Of a stretch of DNA of 64,000 nt, positions 1 to 8,406 are shown piece after piece. The stretch is taken from NCBI RefSeq assembly GCF_900105555.1, contig NZ_FNTZ01000001.1, positions 558,001-622,000 on the forward strand. Reading direction: 5' to 3'. Numbering within the stretch: the first letter of the stretch is position 1; every line of letters begins with the position of its first letter. A model generated the notes under the pieces. It worked only from the letters and a program-made list of their open reading frames with translations. It did not search any database and was not told the DNA's origin. A program made the translations under genes and the position numbers. Source of the stretch: Pseudomonas coleopterorum (GTDB lineage Bacteria; Pseudomonadota; Gammaproteobacteria; Pseudomonadales; Pseudomonadaceae).

Positions 1-2784
1 TGGAAGGGAGAGGCCCCTGATCACCCTGGATTGCAAGCGATGGTCATGCTGCCCGCAGCGCTGGCGGCGCTGCCGACACCTGAAAGCGCGGTGCTCAGGC
101 ATGCTGCCCAGTGGATCGGCGAACGCTTCGAGGAAGAGAAACGCCGGCGCGCGGAAATGGGCTTCGACGATATGCTGGTCCGGCTCGACCGTGCGCTTCA
201 GGGCGCCGGTGGCGAGCAGTTGGCCCAGTTGATTCGCGAACAGTTCCCGGTGGCCCTGATCGATGAGTTTCAGGACACCGATCCGGTTCAGTACCGCATT
301 TTCGAGCGTATCTATCACATCGAGGAGAACGAACAGGAGACCGGGCTATTCCTGATCGGCGATCCGAAGCAGGCGATCTACGCTTTCCGCGGTGCCGATA
401 TACACACCTACCTGCAGGCACGTCGTGCGACCGAGGGGCGGCTGCATACATTGGGTACCAATTTCCGGTCAACCCGGGCCATGGTCGGGGCGGTCAACCA
501 TGTGTTCATGCAGGCCGAGCAGCGTGTGCAGGAACGAGGTGCGTTCCTGTTCCGGCAGGGTGAAGACAATCCGGTGCCGTTCATCGATGTGCAGGCCCAG
601 GGGCGCAAGGAATCGTTGATCGTCGAGGAGCAGGCCGTACCGGCGCTGACCCTCTGGCAATTGGCCAGTGATCAGCCTGTTTCGGGCGTTGCCTATCGCA
701 AGGCCCTGGCAGCTGCCTGCGCGGCCGAAATCGTGCGCCTGTTGAACGCCGGCCAAGCCGGGCAAGGTGGCTTTCAAGTGGAGGGGCGCAAAGCCAGAGG
801 TATCTTGCCGGCCGACATCGCCATTTTGGTACGCGATGGCAAGGAAGCTCAGGCCGTGCGCGCCGAGTTGACCGAGCGCGGGGTACGCAGCGTGTACCTG
901 TCGGACAAGGACTCGGTGTTCGCTGCACAGGAGGCCCACGATCTGCTGGCCTGGCTGAAGGCGTGCGCCGAGCCCGATTCGGAGCGGCAATTGCGCGCTG
1001 CCTTGGCGAGCATGACGCTGAACCGTTCGCTGCATGAACTGGAGCAGTTGAATCTCAGCGAGCTGGAATGGGAAGCGCGAGTCATGCAGTTCCGCAGCTA
1101 TCGAACCATCTGGCGCAGCCAGGGTGTGCTGCCGATGCTGCGCAGGTTGCTGCACGACTTCGACCTGCCGTTGGCGTTGATCGGTCGCGACGATGGCGAA
1201 CGTATCCTGACCAACCTGCTGCACCTGTGCGAACTGTTGCAGCAGGCATCCAGCGAACTGGATGGTGAGCAAGCGTTGATCCGTCATCTGAGCGAACAGC
1301 TGGCGCTGTCCGGCAGCGCGGCCGAGGAGCACATCCTGCGCCTGGAAAGCGACGAGCAGTTGGTGAAGGTGGTGACCATTCACAAGTCCAAGGGGCTGGA
1401 GTACGCGCTGGTTTTCCTGCCCTTCATCTGCAGCTGCAAGCCGGTCGATGGTAAGCGCTTGCCGTTGATCTATCACGATGCGTCACACCGGGCGCAACTG
1501 ACACTGAGCCCTACGCCTGAACAGGTGGCGCTGGCCGACGACGAGCGTCTGGCCGAGGATCTGCGTCTGCTTTACGTGGCCTTGACCCGGGCTCAACACA
1601 GCTGTTGGCTCGGCATCGCGGACCTCAAGCGCGGCACGACCAAGGAGTCGGTGTTTCATCGCTCGGCTATTGGTTACCTGCTGGGCGGCGGGCAGCCTCT
1701 GGTCGATGCGAGCCAGCTTGCGAGCTGGTTGCAGGCTGTGAGTGCGGGATGCCCGGACATCGTGAGCCTGCCGGTACCGGAAGCGGACGAGACCCGCTAC
1801 GTACCGTTGCGCAGCGATGCCGCGCTGCTCAAGGTGCGCCAACCCAAGCGCAGTGCTCGGGAAAACTGGTGGATAGCCTCTTACAGTGCGTTGCGCATCA
1901 GCGACGCCTTGAGCGCGGATGACGATCAGGCGCCCGACAGCGCGCTTGAGCAGAAGCTCATGGACGATGAGCGCCTGGACGTCCAGGTACCGCGCGAAGT
2001 GCCGGCCACCAGTGGCGATATTCATCGTTTCCCCCGCGGGCCGGGTCCGGGGACTTTTCTACACGGTTTGCTGGAGTGGGCGGGGCGCGAAGGGTTCGCC
2101 AGTGTTGCGGAGGCTCCCGAACGTTTGGCCGACAACGTCGCCCGCCGTTGCAGTCGGCGCGGCTGGACCGGCTGGATCCCGACCCTCGACGAATGGCTGC
2201 GACGTTTCATCGACGAGCCATTGCGCCTCGGATCCGAGCGCGCGCCGGTACGCATGGCCGAGCTCGATCAATACCAGATCGAAATGGAGTTCTGGTTCGC
2301 CAGCCACAAGGTCGACGTGACCCGGCTCGATGCTCTGGTGCGCCAGTACACTCACCCTGGCGTGCTTCGGCTGCCAGCCGAAGGGGCGATGCTCAATGGC
2401 ATGTTCAAGGGCTTCATCGACCTGTGCTTCGAGCATCAGGGCCAGTATTACGTTGCCGACTACAAATCCAACTGGCTGGGCCCGGATGATGATGCCTATA
2501 CCCAGGAGGCGATGACCGAATCCATTCTGGCCAACCGCTACGACCTGCAATACGTGCTGTACCTGCTCGCCTTGCACCGACAGTTGAAAGCCCGGCTGCC
2601 AGGGTACGACTACGACCAGCATGTCGGAGGTGCGGTATTCGTGTTTCTGCGCGGCCTGGGGGCGCCCAGTCAAGGGGTGTACTTCACGCGTCCGCCACGT
2701 GAGCTCATCGAGGAGCTCGATGCGTTGTTCAAAGGCGGACGCCGCGATGTCCAGGCCGACCTGTTCGAGGAAAGTACACCATGA
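1..2784 (+). CDS. recB: RecB, exonuclease V beta subunit (5' end outside window)
   Basis: The reading frame is open from the first base, so the gene starts upstream of the window and only the C-terminal ~927 residues are seen. RecB is the 3'-5' helicase and only nuclease subunit of RecBCD, which resects double-strand breaks and degrades foreign linear DNA. Visible UvrD-family helicase motifs are LIDEFQDTDPVQ (motif II), LIGDPKQAIYAFRGAD (motif III), TIHKSKGLEY (motif V) and LLYVALTRAQ (motif VI). Near the C-terminus GMFKGFIDL followed by VADYKSNWLG is the RecB-type nuclease signature, with D and K of the DYK motif binding Mg2+. The stop overlaps recD by ATGA. recC is expected just upstream, outside the window. 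Confidence 0.96.
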   Translation, partial: WKGEAPDHPGLQAMVMLPAALAALPTPESAVLRHAAQWIGERFEEEKRRRAEMGFDDMLVRLDRALQGAGGEQLAQLIREQFPVALIDEFQDTDPVQYRIFERIYHIEENEQETGLFLIGDPKQAIYAFRGADIHTYLQARRATEGRLHTLGTNFRSTRAMVGAVNHVFMQAEQRVQERGAFLFRQGEDNPVPFIDVQAQGRKESLIVEEQAVPALTLWQLASDQPVSGVAYRKALAAACAAEIVRLLNAGQAGQGGFQVEGRKARGILPADIAILVRDGKEAQAVRAELTERGVRSVYLSDKDSVFAAQEAHDLLAWLKACAEPDSERQLRAALASMTLNRSLHELEQLNLSELEWEARVMQFRSYRTIWRSQGVLPMLRRLLHDFDLPLALIGRDDGERILTNLLHLCELLQQASSELDGEQALIRHLSEQLALSGSAAEEHILRLESDEQLVKVVTIHKSKGLEYALVFLPFICSCKPVDGKRLPLIYHDASHRAQLTLSPTPEQVALADDERLAEDLRLLYVALTRAQHSCWLGIADLKRGTTKESVFHRSAIGYLLGGGQPLVDASQLASWLQAVSAGCPDIVSLPVPEADETRYVPLRSDAALLKVRQPKRSARENWWIASYSALRISDALSADDDQAPDSALEQKLMDDERLDVQVPREVPATSGDIHRFPRGPGPGTFLHGLLEWAGREGFASVAEAPERLADNVARRCSRRGWTGWIPTLDEWLRRFIDEPLRLGSERAPVRMAELDQYQIEMEFWFASHKVDVTRLDALVRQYTHPGVLRLPAEGAMLNGMFKGFIDLCFEHQGQYYVADYKSNWLGPDDDAYTQEAMTESILANRYDLQYVLYLLALHRQLKARLPGYDYDQHVGGAVFVFLRGLGAPSQGVYFTRPPRELIEELDALFKGGRRDVQADLFEESTP

Positions 2785-4868
2785 CCCGCTCGTTTGCCGA
2801 CCTGTTGCCGACGCCTCTGGACGCACACAGCCTTGCTCGATTGCAGCCCCGTACACATACGGCCGACCTGTTGGCGCTGCTCGAGCGCTGGGTCGAGCGC
2901 GGCTGGCTGCGCGCGCTGGACAAGGCCTTCGTGGCGTTTCTGGCCGACCTTGATCCCCAGGGAGATCCCCTGGTGTTGCTGGCTGCTGCCTTGGCCAGTC
3001 ACCAGCTTGGGCATGGACACGTCTGCCTGGACTTGGCAGCAACGCTGCAGGCGCCGGATTTTGCCTTGTCGCTACCGCCCGAAGGCGATCTGCAGGGAGG
3101 CGTGGCCCTGCTGCCATCGCAGTTGCTGGAGGGCCTGAGTCCCGACGCCTGGTTGAGCAGTCTGGCGAATAGCCCATTGGTGAGCAACGGGGACGACACT
3201 TCTGGCAGCTCGCCCTTGGTGCTTTCGAGTCAACGTCTGTACCTGCGTCGGTACTGGGCTTACGAGCGGCGCATCGGTGATGCGTTGCGCCAGCGTCTGG
3301 AGGCGCATGAGCCGATACCGGAGGATCTTGCCCAGCGTTTGACGCAATTGTTCGGCACCGCCGATGGGGCGCGGATCGATTGGCAGAAACTGGCCTGCGC
3401 GCTGGCGGCCCGCGGCGCCTTCAGTATCGTCACCGGCGGCCCGGGGACCGGCAAGACCACCACGGTGGTACGCCTGCTGGCGCTGTTGCAGGGGCCTGCC
3501 GTTGCCCAGGACAAACCGCTGCGCATTCGTCTGGCGGCACCGACCGGCAAGGCGGCGGCTCGGCTGACGGAATCGATCAGCCTGCAGGTCCAGAGCCTGG
3601 AAGTGGACGCGGCGATCAAGGCGCGCATTCCCACCGAGGTAACCACCGTTCACCGGCTGCTGGGAAGCCGTCCAGGTACGCGGCATTTTCGTCACGATGC
3701 GGCCAACCCTTTGCCCTTGGACGTGTTGGTGGTCGACGAGGCCTCGATGATCGACCTCGAGATGATGGCCAACCTGCTCGACGCGCTGCCGCCTCATGCG
3801 CGGCTGGTGCTGCTGGGCGACAAGGATCAGTTGGCGTCGGTCGAGGCGGGGGCCGTGCTGGGTGATCTATGCAGCCAGGCCGAGGCCGGCTACTACAGCC
3901 CGGCGACGCGAGCCTGGCTGGAGCAGGTGAGCGGCGAGGATCTGGCGCACAGTGGTTTGCTCGAAGGGAACGAGCGTGATCACGCCTTGGCACAACAGGT
4001 GGTCATGTTGCGGCACTCGCGTCGGTTCGGCGAGGACAGTGGCATCGGCCAGTTGGCCGCCCGCGTCAACCTGCAGGACGCCGAAGGTGCGCGTGCCTTG
4101 CTCCAGGAAGGCCGGTACCAGGATGTGCATTGGCTGCCACTCAAGGGTGAACACGATGCGGCGCTGTTGCGTCTGCTGCTGGACGGGCATGGTCGCAACA
4201 GCGATGGACCGCAAGGCTACCGCCGCTATCTCGAGCAGATGGATATGGCTCGACCGCCGGCTGAAACGCCACTTGAAGATGAAGCCTGGGCAACCTGGGC
4301 CCGTGGGTTGCTGAATGCTTTCGACGAGTTTCAGCTGCTGTGCGCGGTACGAAAAGGGCCTTGGGGGGTCGAAAGCCTGAACGCACGCGCGACCCAAGCC
4401 TTGACGCAGGCGCGCCTGATCGACGGAAGCCAACCCTGGTACGAAGGCCGTCCGGTATTGATGACCCGCAACGACTATGGCCTGGGTTTGATGAACGGTG
4501 ATATCGGCATCGCCCTTATGCTGCCCGAGGGTGGCGGGCGCGAGCGAAGGGTCTTGCGCGTGGCCTTCCCGCGCAACGACGGGCAGGGCGGCATTCGTTT
4601 CGTGCTGCCCAGTCGGTTGAATGACGTGGAGACGGTGTACGCGATGACGGTGCACAAATCCCAGGGTTCCGAATTCGCGCACACGGCACTGATCCTGCCG
4701 GACGCGTTGAATCCGGTGTTGACCAAGGAGTTGATCTACACCGGAATCACGCGTGCCAAACACTGGTTCACCCTGGTCGAAAGCCGCAAGGGTGTGTTCG
4801 AGGAAGCGGTGCGGCGCAGGGTGAAGAGGCTCAGTGGGTTGATGCTTGGGTGGCAGTCTAACGTCTGA
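2781..4868 (+). CDS. recD: RecD, exonuclease V alpha subunit
   Basis: 5'-3' helicase subunit of RecBCD. The 695-residue length is normal for Pseudomonas RecD. A Walker A motif GGPGTGKTTT lies at about residues 219-228, Walker B VVDEASMID at about 315, the GDKDQLASVEAGAVLGD motif shortly after, and the late motif VHKSQGSEF at about 623. The C-terminus ITRAKHWFTLVE is the superfamily 1 motif VI region. The start codon lies inside the recB stop region (ATGA), which implies translational coupling in a recBD operon. The start is supported by this overlap and by the typical N-terminal sequence. Confidence 0.96.
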   Translation: MTRSFADLLPTPLDAHSLARLQPRTHTADLLALLERWVERGWLRALDKAFVAFLADLDPQGDPLVLLAAALASHQLGHGHVCLDLAATLQAPDFALSLPPEGDLQGGVALLPSQLLEGLSPDAWLSSLANSPLVSNGDDTSGSSPLVLSSQRLYLRRYWAYERRIGDALRQRLEAHEPIPEDLAQRLTQLFGTADGARIDWQKLACALAARGAFSIVTGGPGTGKTTTVVRLLALLQGPAVAQDKPLRIRLAAPTGKAAARLTESISLQVQSLEVDAAIKARIPTEVTTVHRLLGSRPGTRHFRHDAANPLPLDVLVVDEASMIDLEMMANLLDALPPHARLVLLGDKDQLASVEAGAVLGDLCSQAEAGYYSPATRAWLEQVSGEDLAHSGLLEGNERDHALAQQVVMLRHSRRFGEDSGIGQLAARVNLQDAEGARALLQEGRYQDVHWLPLKGEHDAALLRLLLDGHGRNSDGPQGYRRYLEQMDMARPPAETPLEDEAWATWARGLLNAFDEFQLLCAVRKGPWGVESLNARATQALTQARLIDGSQPWYEGRPVLMTRNDYGLGLMNGDIGIALMLPEGGGRERRVLRVAFPRNDGQGGIRFVLPSRLNDVETVYAMTVHKSQGSEFAHTALILPDALNPVLTKELIYTGITRAKHWFTLVESRKGVFEEAVRRRVKRLSGLMLGWQSNV

Positions 4869-4896
4869 GTGGAGCGGGACGCGGCTGGCTCCGTTG

Positions 4897-5823
4897 CTAC
4901 AGGGGGGCGGGGGTGCCCATCAATAGCGGTGCGTTGCGTTCGGTGACGTTGCGGATGTAATCCCACAACAGCGTAATCCGTTTCAGCTTGCGCAAGTCCT
5001 CGCGGCAGTACATCCAGAACTGCCGGGTGATATCGATTTCCTCGGGCAGGACCTCCACCAGGCGTTCGTCCTGGGCAGCCAGGAAGCAGGGCAGGATGAC
5101 CAGCCCGTGGCCCTGGAGCGCCGCAGTGTACTGGGCGATCACGCTGGTGCTGCGCAGTCCGGCGTTGACGTTGGGCAGCAGTTTGCTCAGGTAGAGCAGC
5201 TCGGAGCTGAATGCCAGGTCGTCGACGTAGCTGATGAAGCGGTGGCCGCTGAGTTGGGCGCTGCTGTCGATGGGCGGGTGGCGATCCAGGTAGGCGCGTG
5301 TGGCATACAGTTTCAATCGGTAATCGCAGAGCTTGCAGCAGACGTAGGGACCGTGTTCGGGGCGTTCAAGCGCGATGACGATATCGGCTTCGCGCTTGGA
5401 GAGGCTGATGAAGTGTGGCAGCGGCAGGATGTCGACCGAGATTGCCGGGTAGGTGTCGACGAAGTGACTCAGTTGCGGGGTGATGAAGAAGCTGCCGAAG
5501 CCTTCGGTGCAACCCATGCGAATGTGTCCTGACAGTGCCACGCCGGAGCCTGAAACCTGTTCGCAGGCCATGTGCAGGGTGCTTTCCATGGATTCGGCCG
5601 ACGCGAGCAGGCGCTGCCCTTCGGCGGTGAGGACGAAGCCGGTGGTCCGTGATTTTTCGAACAGCAGGGTACCCAGCGCGTTCTCCAGCGAGCCGATGCG
5701 TCGCGACACGGTGGTGTAGTCCACCCCCAGGCGTTTGGCTGCGATGCTAGCCTTGCGGGTGCGGGCCACCTCGAGAAAGAACTTGAGGTCGTCCCAGTTC
5801 AGGCTGCTAAGGTCTTTTTGCAT
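4897..5823 (-). CDS. LysR-family regulator, probable activator of mmsAB
   Basis: 308-residue LysR-type regulator. The N-terminal winged helix-turn-helix includes KRLGVDYTTVSRRIGSLE at about residues 34-51, followed by an effector-binding domain. It is transcribed divergently from mmsA with 100 bp between the two start codons, the classic arrangement for a LysR protein controlling its neighbour. The inferred role is control of methylmalonate semialdehyde/3-hydroxyisobutyrate metabolism. P. aeruginosa uses an AraC-type MmsR at the equivalent place, so this is not that gene. The inducer cannot be read from the sequence. Confidence 0.9.
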   Translation of the reverse strand: MQKDLSSLNWDDLKFFLEVARTRKASIAAKRLGVDYTTVSRRIGSLENALGTLLFEKSRTTGFVLTAEGQRLLASAESMESTLHMACEQVSGSGVALSGHIRMGCTEGFGSFFITPQLSHFVDTYPAISVDILPLPHFISLSKREADIVIALERPEHGPYVCCKLCDYRLKLYATRAYLDRHPPIDSSAQLSGHRFISYVDDLAFSSELLYLSKLLPNVNAGLRSTSVIAQYTAALQGHGLVILPCFLAAQDERLVEVLPEEIDITRQFWMYCREDLRKLKRITLLWDYIRNVTERNAPLLMGTPAPL

Positions 5824-5848
5824 GTTGGACCGGCTTTATTGTGAGTTC

Positions 5849-5920
5849 TTGTTAGATGTTTGCAGCCTCTATACTCCACCGCAGAACCGTCTCGCCACAA
5901 CAATAAATACGCGGAGGTCA
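5849..5920 (+). promoter_or_regulatory. Candidate promoter and RBS of mmsAB
   Basis: TTGTTA at 5849-5854 and TATACT at 5870-5875 look like sigma70 -35 and -10 hexamers with a short 15-bp spacer, as expected of an activator-dependent promoter. A strong ribosome binding site GGAGG at 5913-5917 precedes the ATG at 5924. The LysR gene starts at 5823 on the other strand, so its binding site should also be in this interval. Confidence 0.45.
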
Positions 5921-5923
5921 TCC

Positions 5924-7450
5924 ATGAACGTGTCCGTTCAACCGAATGCCAGCAAGCTCGACGATGTGAAACTGCTGATCGATGGCCAATGGGTCGCATC
6001 GACCACTCAGGAATGGCGCGACATCGTCAACCCGGCCACCCAGCAAGTGCTGGCGCGTGTGCCCTTCGCCACGACCGATGAAGTCAATGCCGCGGTTGCT
6101 GCCGCGCAGCGTGCGTTCAAGACCTGGCGTCTGACGCCGCTGGGTGCGCGGATGCGCATCATGCTCAAGCTGCAGGCCCTGATTCGCGAACACTCCAAGC
6201 GGATCGCCCAGACCTTGAGTGCCGAGCAGGGCAAGACCATTGCCGACGCCGAAGGCGATATTTTCCGCGGCCTGGAAGTGGTCGAGCACGCCTGTTCCAT
6301 CGGCAGCCTGCAGATGGGTGAGTTCGCCGAGAACGTGGCCGGGGGCGTCGATACCTACACCTTGCGTCAGCCCATCGGCGTCTGTACCGGGATCACCCCG
6401 TTCAACTTCCCGGCGATGATTCCGCTGTGGATGTTTCCGATGGCCATCGTCTGCGGCAACACCTTCGTGCTCAAGCCGTCCGAGCAGGATCCCCTGTCCA
6501 CGGTCCAGTTGGTAGAGCTGGCGCTGGAGGCGGGTGTGCCGCCTGGCGTGCTGAACGTGGTGCATGGCGGCAAGGAAGTGGTGGATGCGCTGTGCACCCA
6601 TGCCGATATCAAAGCGGTGTCGTTCGTCGGCTCGACTGCGGTCGGCACTCATGTGTATGACCTGGCTGGCCGCCATGGCAAGCGTGTGCAGTCGATGATG
6701 GGGGCCAAGAACCATGCCGTGGTATTGCCGGACGCCAACCGCGAGCAGACCCTCAATGCGCTCGTCGGCGCTGCGTTCGGTGCAGCCGGGCAGCGCTGCA
6801 TGGCGACTTCGGTGGCGGTGCTGGTGGGCAAGTCCCGCGAGTGGATTCCGGACCTGAAGGCGCTGGCGCAGAAACTCAAGGTCAACGCAGGCAGCGAGCC
6901 GGGCACTGACGTAGGTCCGGTGATTTCCCGGCGTGCGCTGGAGCGTGTCACGGGTTTGATCGACAGCGGTGTGCAGGAAGGCGCCAAGCTGGAGCTCGAT
7001 GGCCGCGGCGTGCAGGTGCCAGGTTACGAGCAGGGCAACTTCGTGGGGCCGACCTTGTTCAGCGGTGTCACCACGGATATGCAGATCTACACCCAGGAGA
7101 TTTTCGGGCCGGTGCTGATCACGCTGGAAGTCGACACCCTCGACGATGCCATCGCCCTGGTCAACGCCAATCCGTTCGGCAACGGTGTGGGGCTGTTCAC
7201 CCAGAGCGGTGCGGCGGCGCGCAAGTTCCAGAGCGAGATCGATGTGGGCCAGGTGGGGATCAATATCCCGATTCCCGTGCCGGTGCCTTCGTTCAGCTTC
7301 ACCGGGTCGCGCGGTTCCAAGCTCGGCGATCTGGGGCCCTACGGCAAGCAGGTGGTGCAGTTCTATACCCAGACCAAGACAGTCACGGCGCGCTGGTTCG
7401 ATGACGACAGCGTGAACGATGGCGTCAACACCACCATCAACCTGAAGTAG
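5924..7450 (+). CDS. mmsA: Methylmalonate-semialdehyde dehydrogenase (CoA-acylating)
   Basis: Oxidises (methyl)malonate semialdehyde to propionyl-CoA or acetyl-CoA in valine, thymine and inositol catabolism. 508 residues. Aldehyde dehydrogenase landmarks are GVCTGITPFNFPAMIPLWMF (substrate and cofactor region), MMGAKNHAVVLPDA, and the active-site segment FGAAGQRCMATS with the catalytic Cys. The CoA-acylating class characteristically lacks the usual general-base Glu around the MGAKNH segment. The open frame extends upstream to 5735, but the ATG at 5924 has a GGAGG site and gives the usual N-terminus, so the longer form is rejected. It is followed after 10 bp by mmsB. Confidence 0.95.
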   Translation: MNVSVQPNASKLDDVKLLIDGQWVASTTQEWRDIVNPATQQVLARVPFATTDEVNAAVAAAQRAFKTWRLTPLGARMRIMLKLQALIREHSKRIAQTLSAEQGKTIADAEGDIFRGLEVVEHACSIGSLQMGEFAENVAGGVDTYTLRQPIGVCTGITPFNFPAMIPLWMFPMAIVCGNTFVLKPSEQDPLSTVQLVELALEAGVPPGVLNVVHGGKEVVDALCTHADIKAVSFVGSTAVGTHVYDLAGRHGKRVQSMMGAKNHAVVLPDANREQTLNALVGAAFGAAGQRCMATSVAVLVGKSREWIPDLKALAQKLKVNAGSEPGTDVGPVISRRALERVTGLIDSGVQEGAKLELDGRGVQVPGYEQGNFVGPTLFSGVTTDMQIYTQEIFGPVLITLEVDTLDDAIALVNANPFGNGVGLFTQSGAAARKFQSEIDVGQVGINIPIPVPVPSFSFTGSRGSKLGDLGPYGKQVVQFYTQTKTVTARWFDDDSVNDGVNTTINLK

Positions 7451-7460
7451 GAGCACCGCC

Positions 7461-8342
7461 ATGAACATCGCTTTCATTGGCCTGGGCAACATGGGCGCGC
7501 CCATGGCGCGCAACCTGCTCAAGGCCGGCCATACGTTGCACCTGTTCGATCTCAACCAGGCTGTGCTTGCCGAACTGGCGCAGTTGGGTGGCCATATCAG
7601 CGCATCGCCGAAGGATGCCGCCGCGCAGGGCGAGCTGGTGATCACCATGTTGCCGGCAGCCGCCCATGTGCGCAGCGTCTACCTGGGCGAGGAGGGCGTG
7701 CTGGCGGGTATTCGTTCCGGTACGCCGGCGGTGGATTGCAGCACCATCGATCCGCAGACCGCGCGCGACATTGCCGCCGCAGCGGCCAAGCAGGGTGTCG
7801 ACCTGGCCGATGCGCCGGTATCGGGTGGCACTGGCGGCGCCCAGGCGGGCACCCTGACGTTCATGGTCGGCGCATCGACCGAACTGTTTGGCCAGTTGCA
7901 GCCAGTGCTGGCGCAGATGGGGCGCAACATCGTTCACTGTGGTGAGGTGGGCACGGGGCAGATCGCCAAGATCTGCAACAACCTGCTGTTGGGGATTTCC
8001 ATGGTCGGCGTCTCCGAGGCCATGGCCCTGGGCAATGCGCTGGGCATCGATACCCAGGTGCTGGCCGGGATCATCAACAGCTCTACGGGCCGATGCTGGA
8101 GTTCGGATACCTACAATCCATGGCCGGGCGTCAGCGAGACAGCGCCGGCTGCTCGTGGGTATAGCGGGGGCTTTGGAGCCGAGCTGATGCTCAAGGATCT
8201 GGGCCTGGCGACCGAGGCGGCCAAGCAGGCCCGCCAGCCGGTGATTCTGGGGGCGGTGGCGCAGCAGTTGTATCAGGCGATGAGTCTGCGCGGGGAGGGC
8301 GGGCTGGACTTCTCGGCGATCGTCAAGGCGTACCAGCGCTGA
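7461..8342 (+). CDS. mmsB: 3-hydroxyisobutyrate dehydrogenase
   Basis: NAD-dependent oxidation of 3-hydroxyisobutyrate to methylmalonate semialdehyde, the step before MmsA in valine degradation. 293 residues. The N-terminal Rossmann motif is FIGLGNMGAPMARNLL. The substrate-binding signature is DAPVSGGTGGAQAGTLTFMV at about residues 118-137. The catalytic Lys is in GQIAKICNNLLLG at about 171. A ribosome binding site TAGGAG directly follows the mmsA stop. Co-transcription with mmsA is evident from the 10-bp gap. Confidence 0.96.
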   Translation: MNIAFIGLGNMGAPMARNLLKAGHTLHLFDLNQAVLAELAQLGGHISASPKDAAAQGELVITMLPAAAHVRSVYLGEEGVLAGIRSGTPAVDCSTIDPQTARDIAAAAAKQGVDLADAPVSGGTGGAQAGTLTFMVGASTELFGQLQPVLAQMGRNIVHCGEVGTGQIAKICNNLLLGISMVGVSEAMALGNALGIDTQVLAGIINSSTGRCWSSDTYNPWPGVSETAPAARGYSGGFGAELMLKDLGLATEAAKQARQPVILGAVAQQLYQAMSLRGEGGLDFSAIVKAYQR

Positions 8343-8406
8343 CCGCCATGAGCGTTTAAGAATCGTCTGATGGGCCGGGTGCAGTGGGGTGCGTAGTGTG
8401 CGCCCC

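Noticed and set aside
469..1476. Long open frame antisense to recB
   Set aside because: A shadow of the strong third-position G/C bias of recB; no motif, and it would overlap a well-supported gene completely.
5735..5923. Extended N-terminus of MmsA
   Set aside because: It overlaps the divergent regulator gene and the promoter; the ATG at 5924 has a good ribosome site and the family's normal N-terminus.
5918..7648. 576-codon open frame antisense to mmsA and mmsB
   Set aside because: Crosses two certain genes on the other strand; composition is that expected of an antisense shadow.
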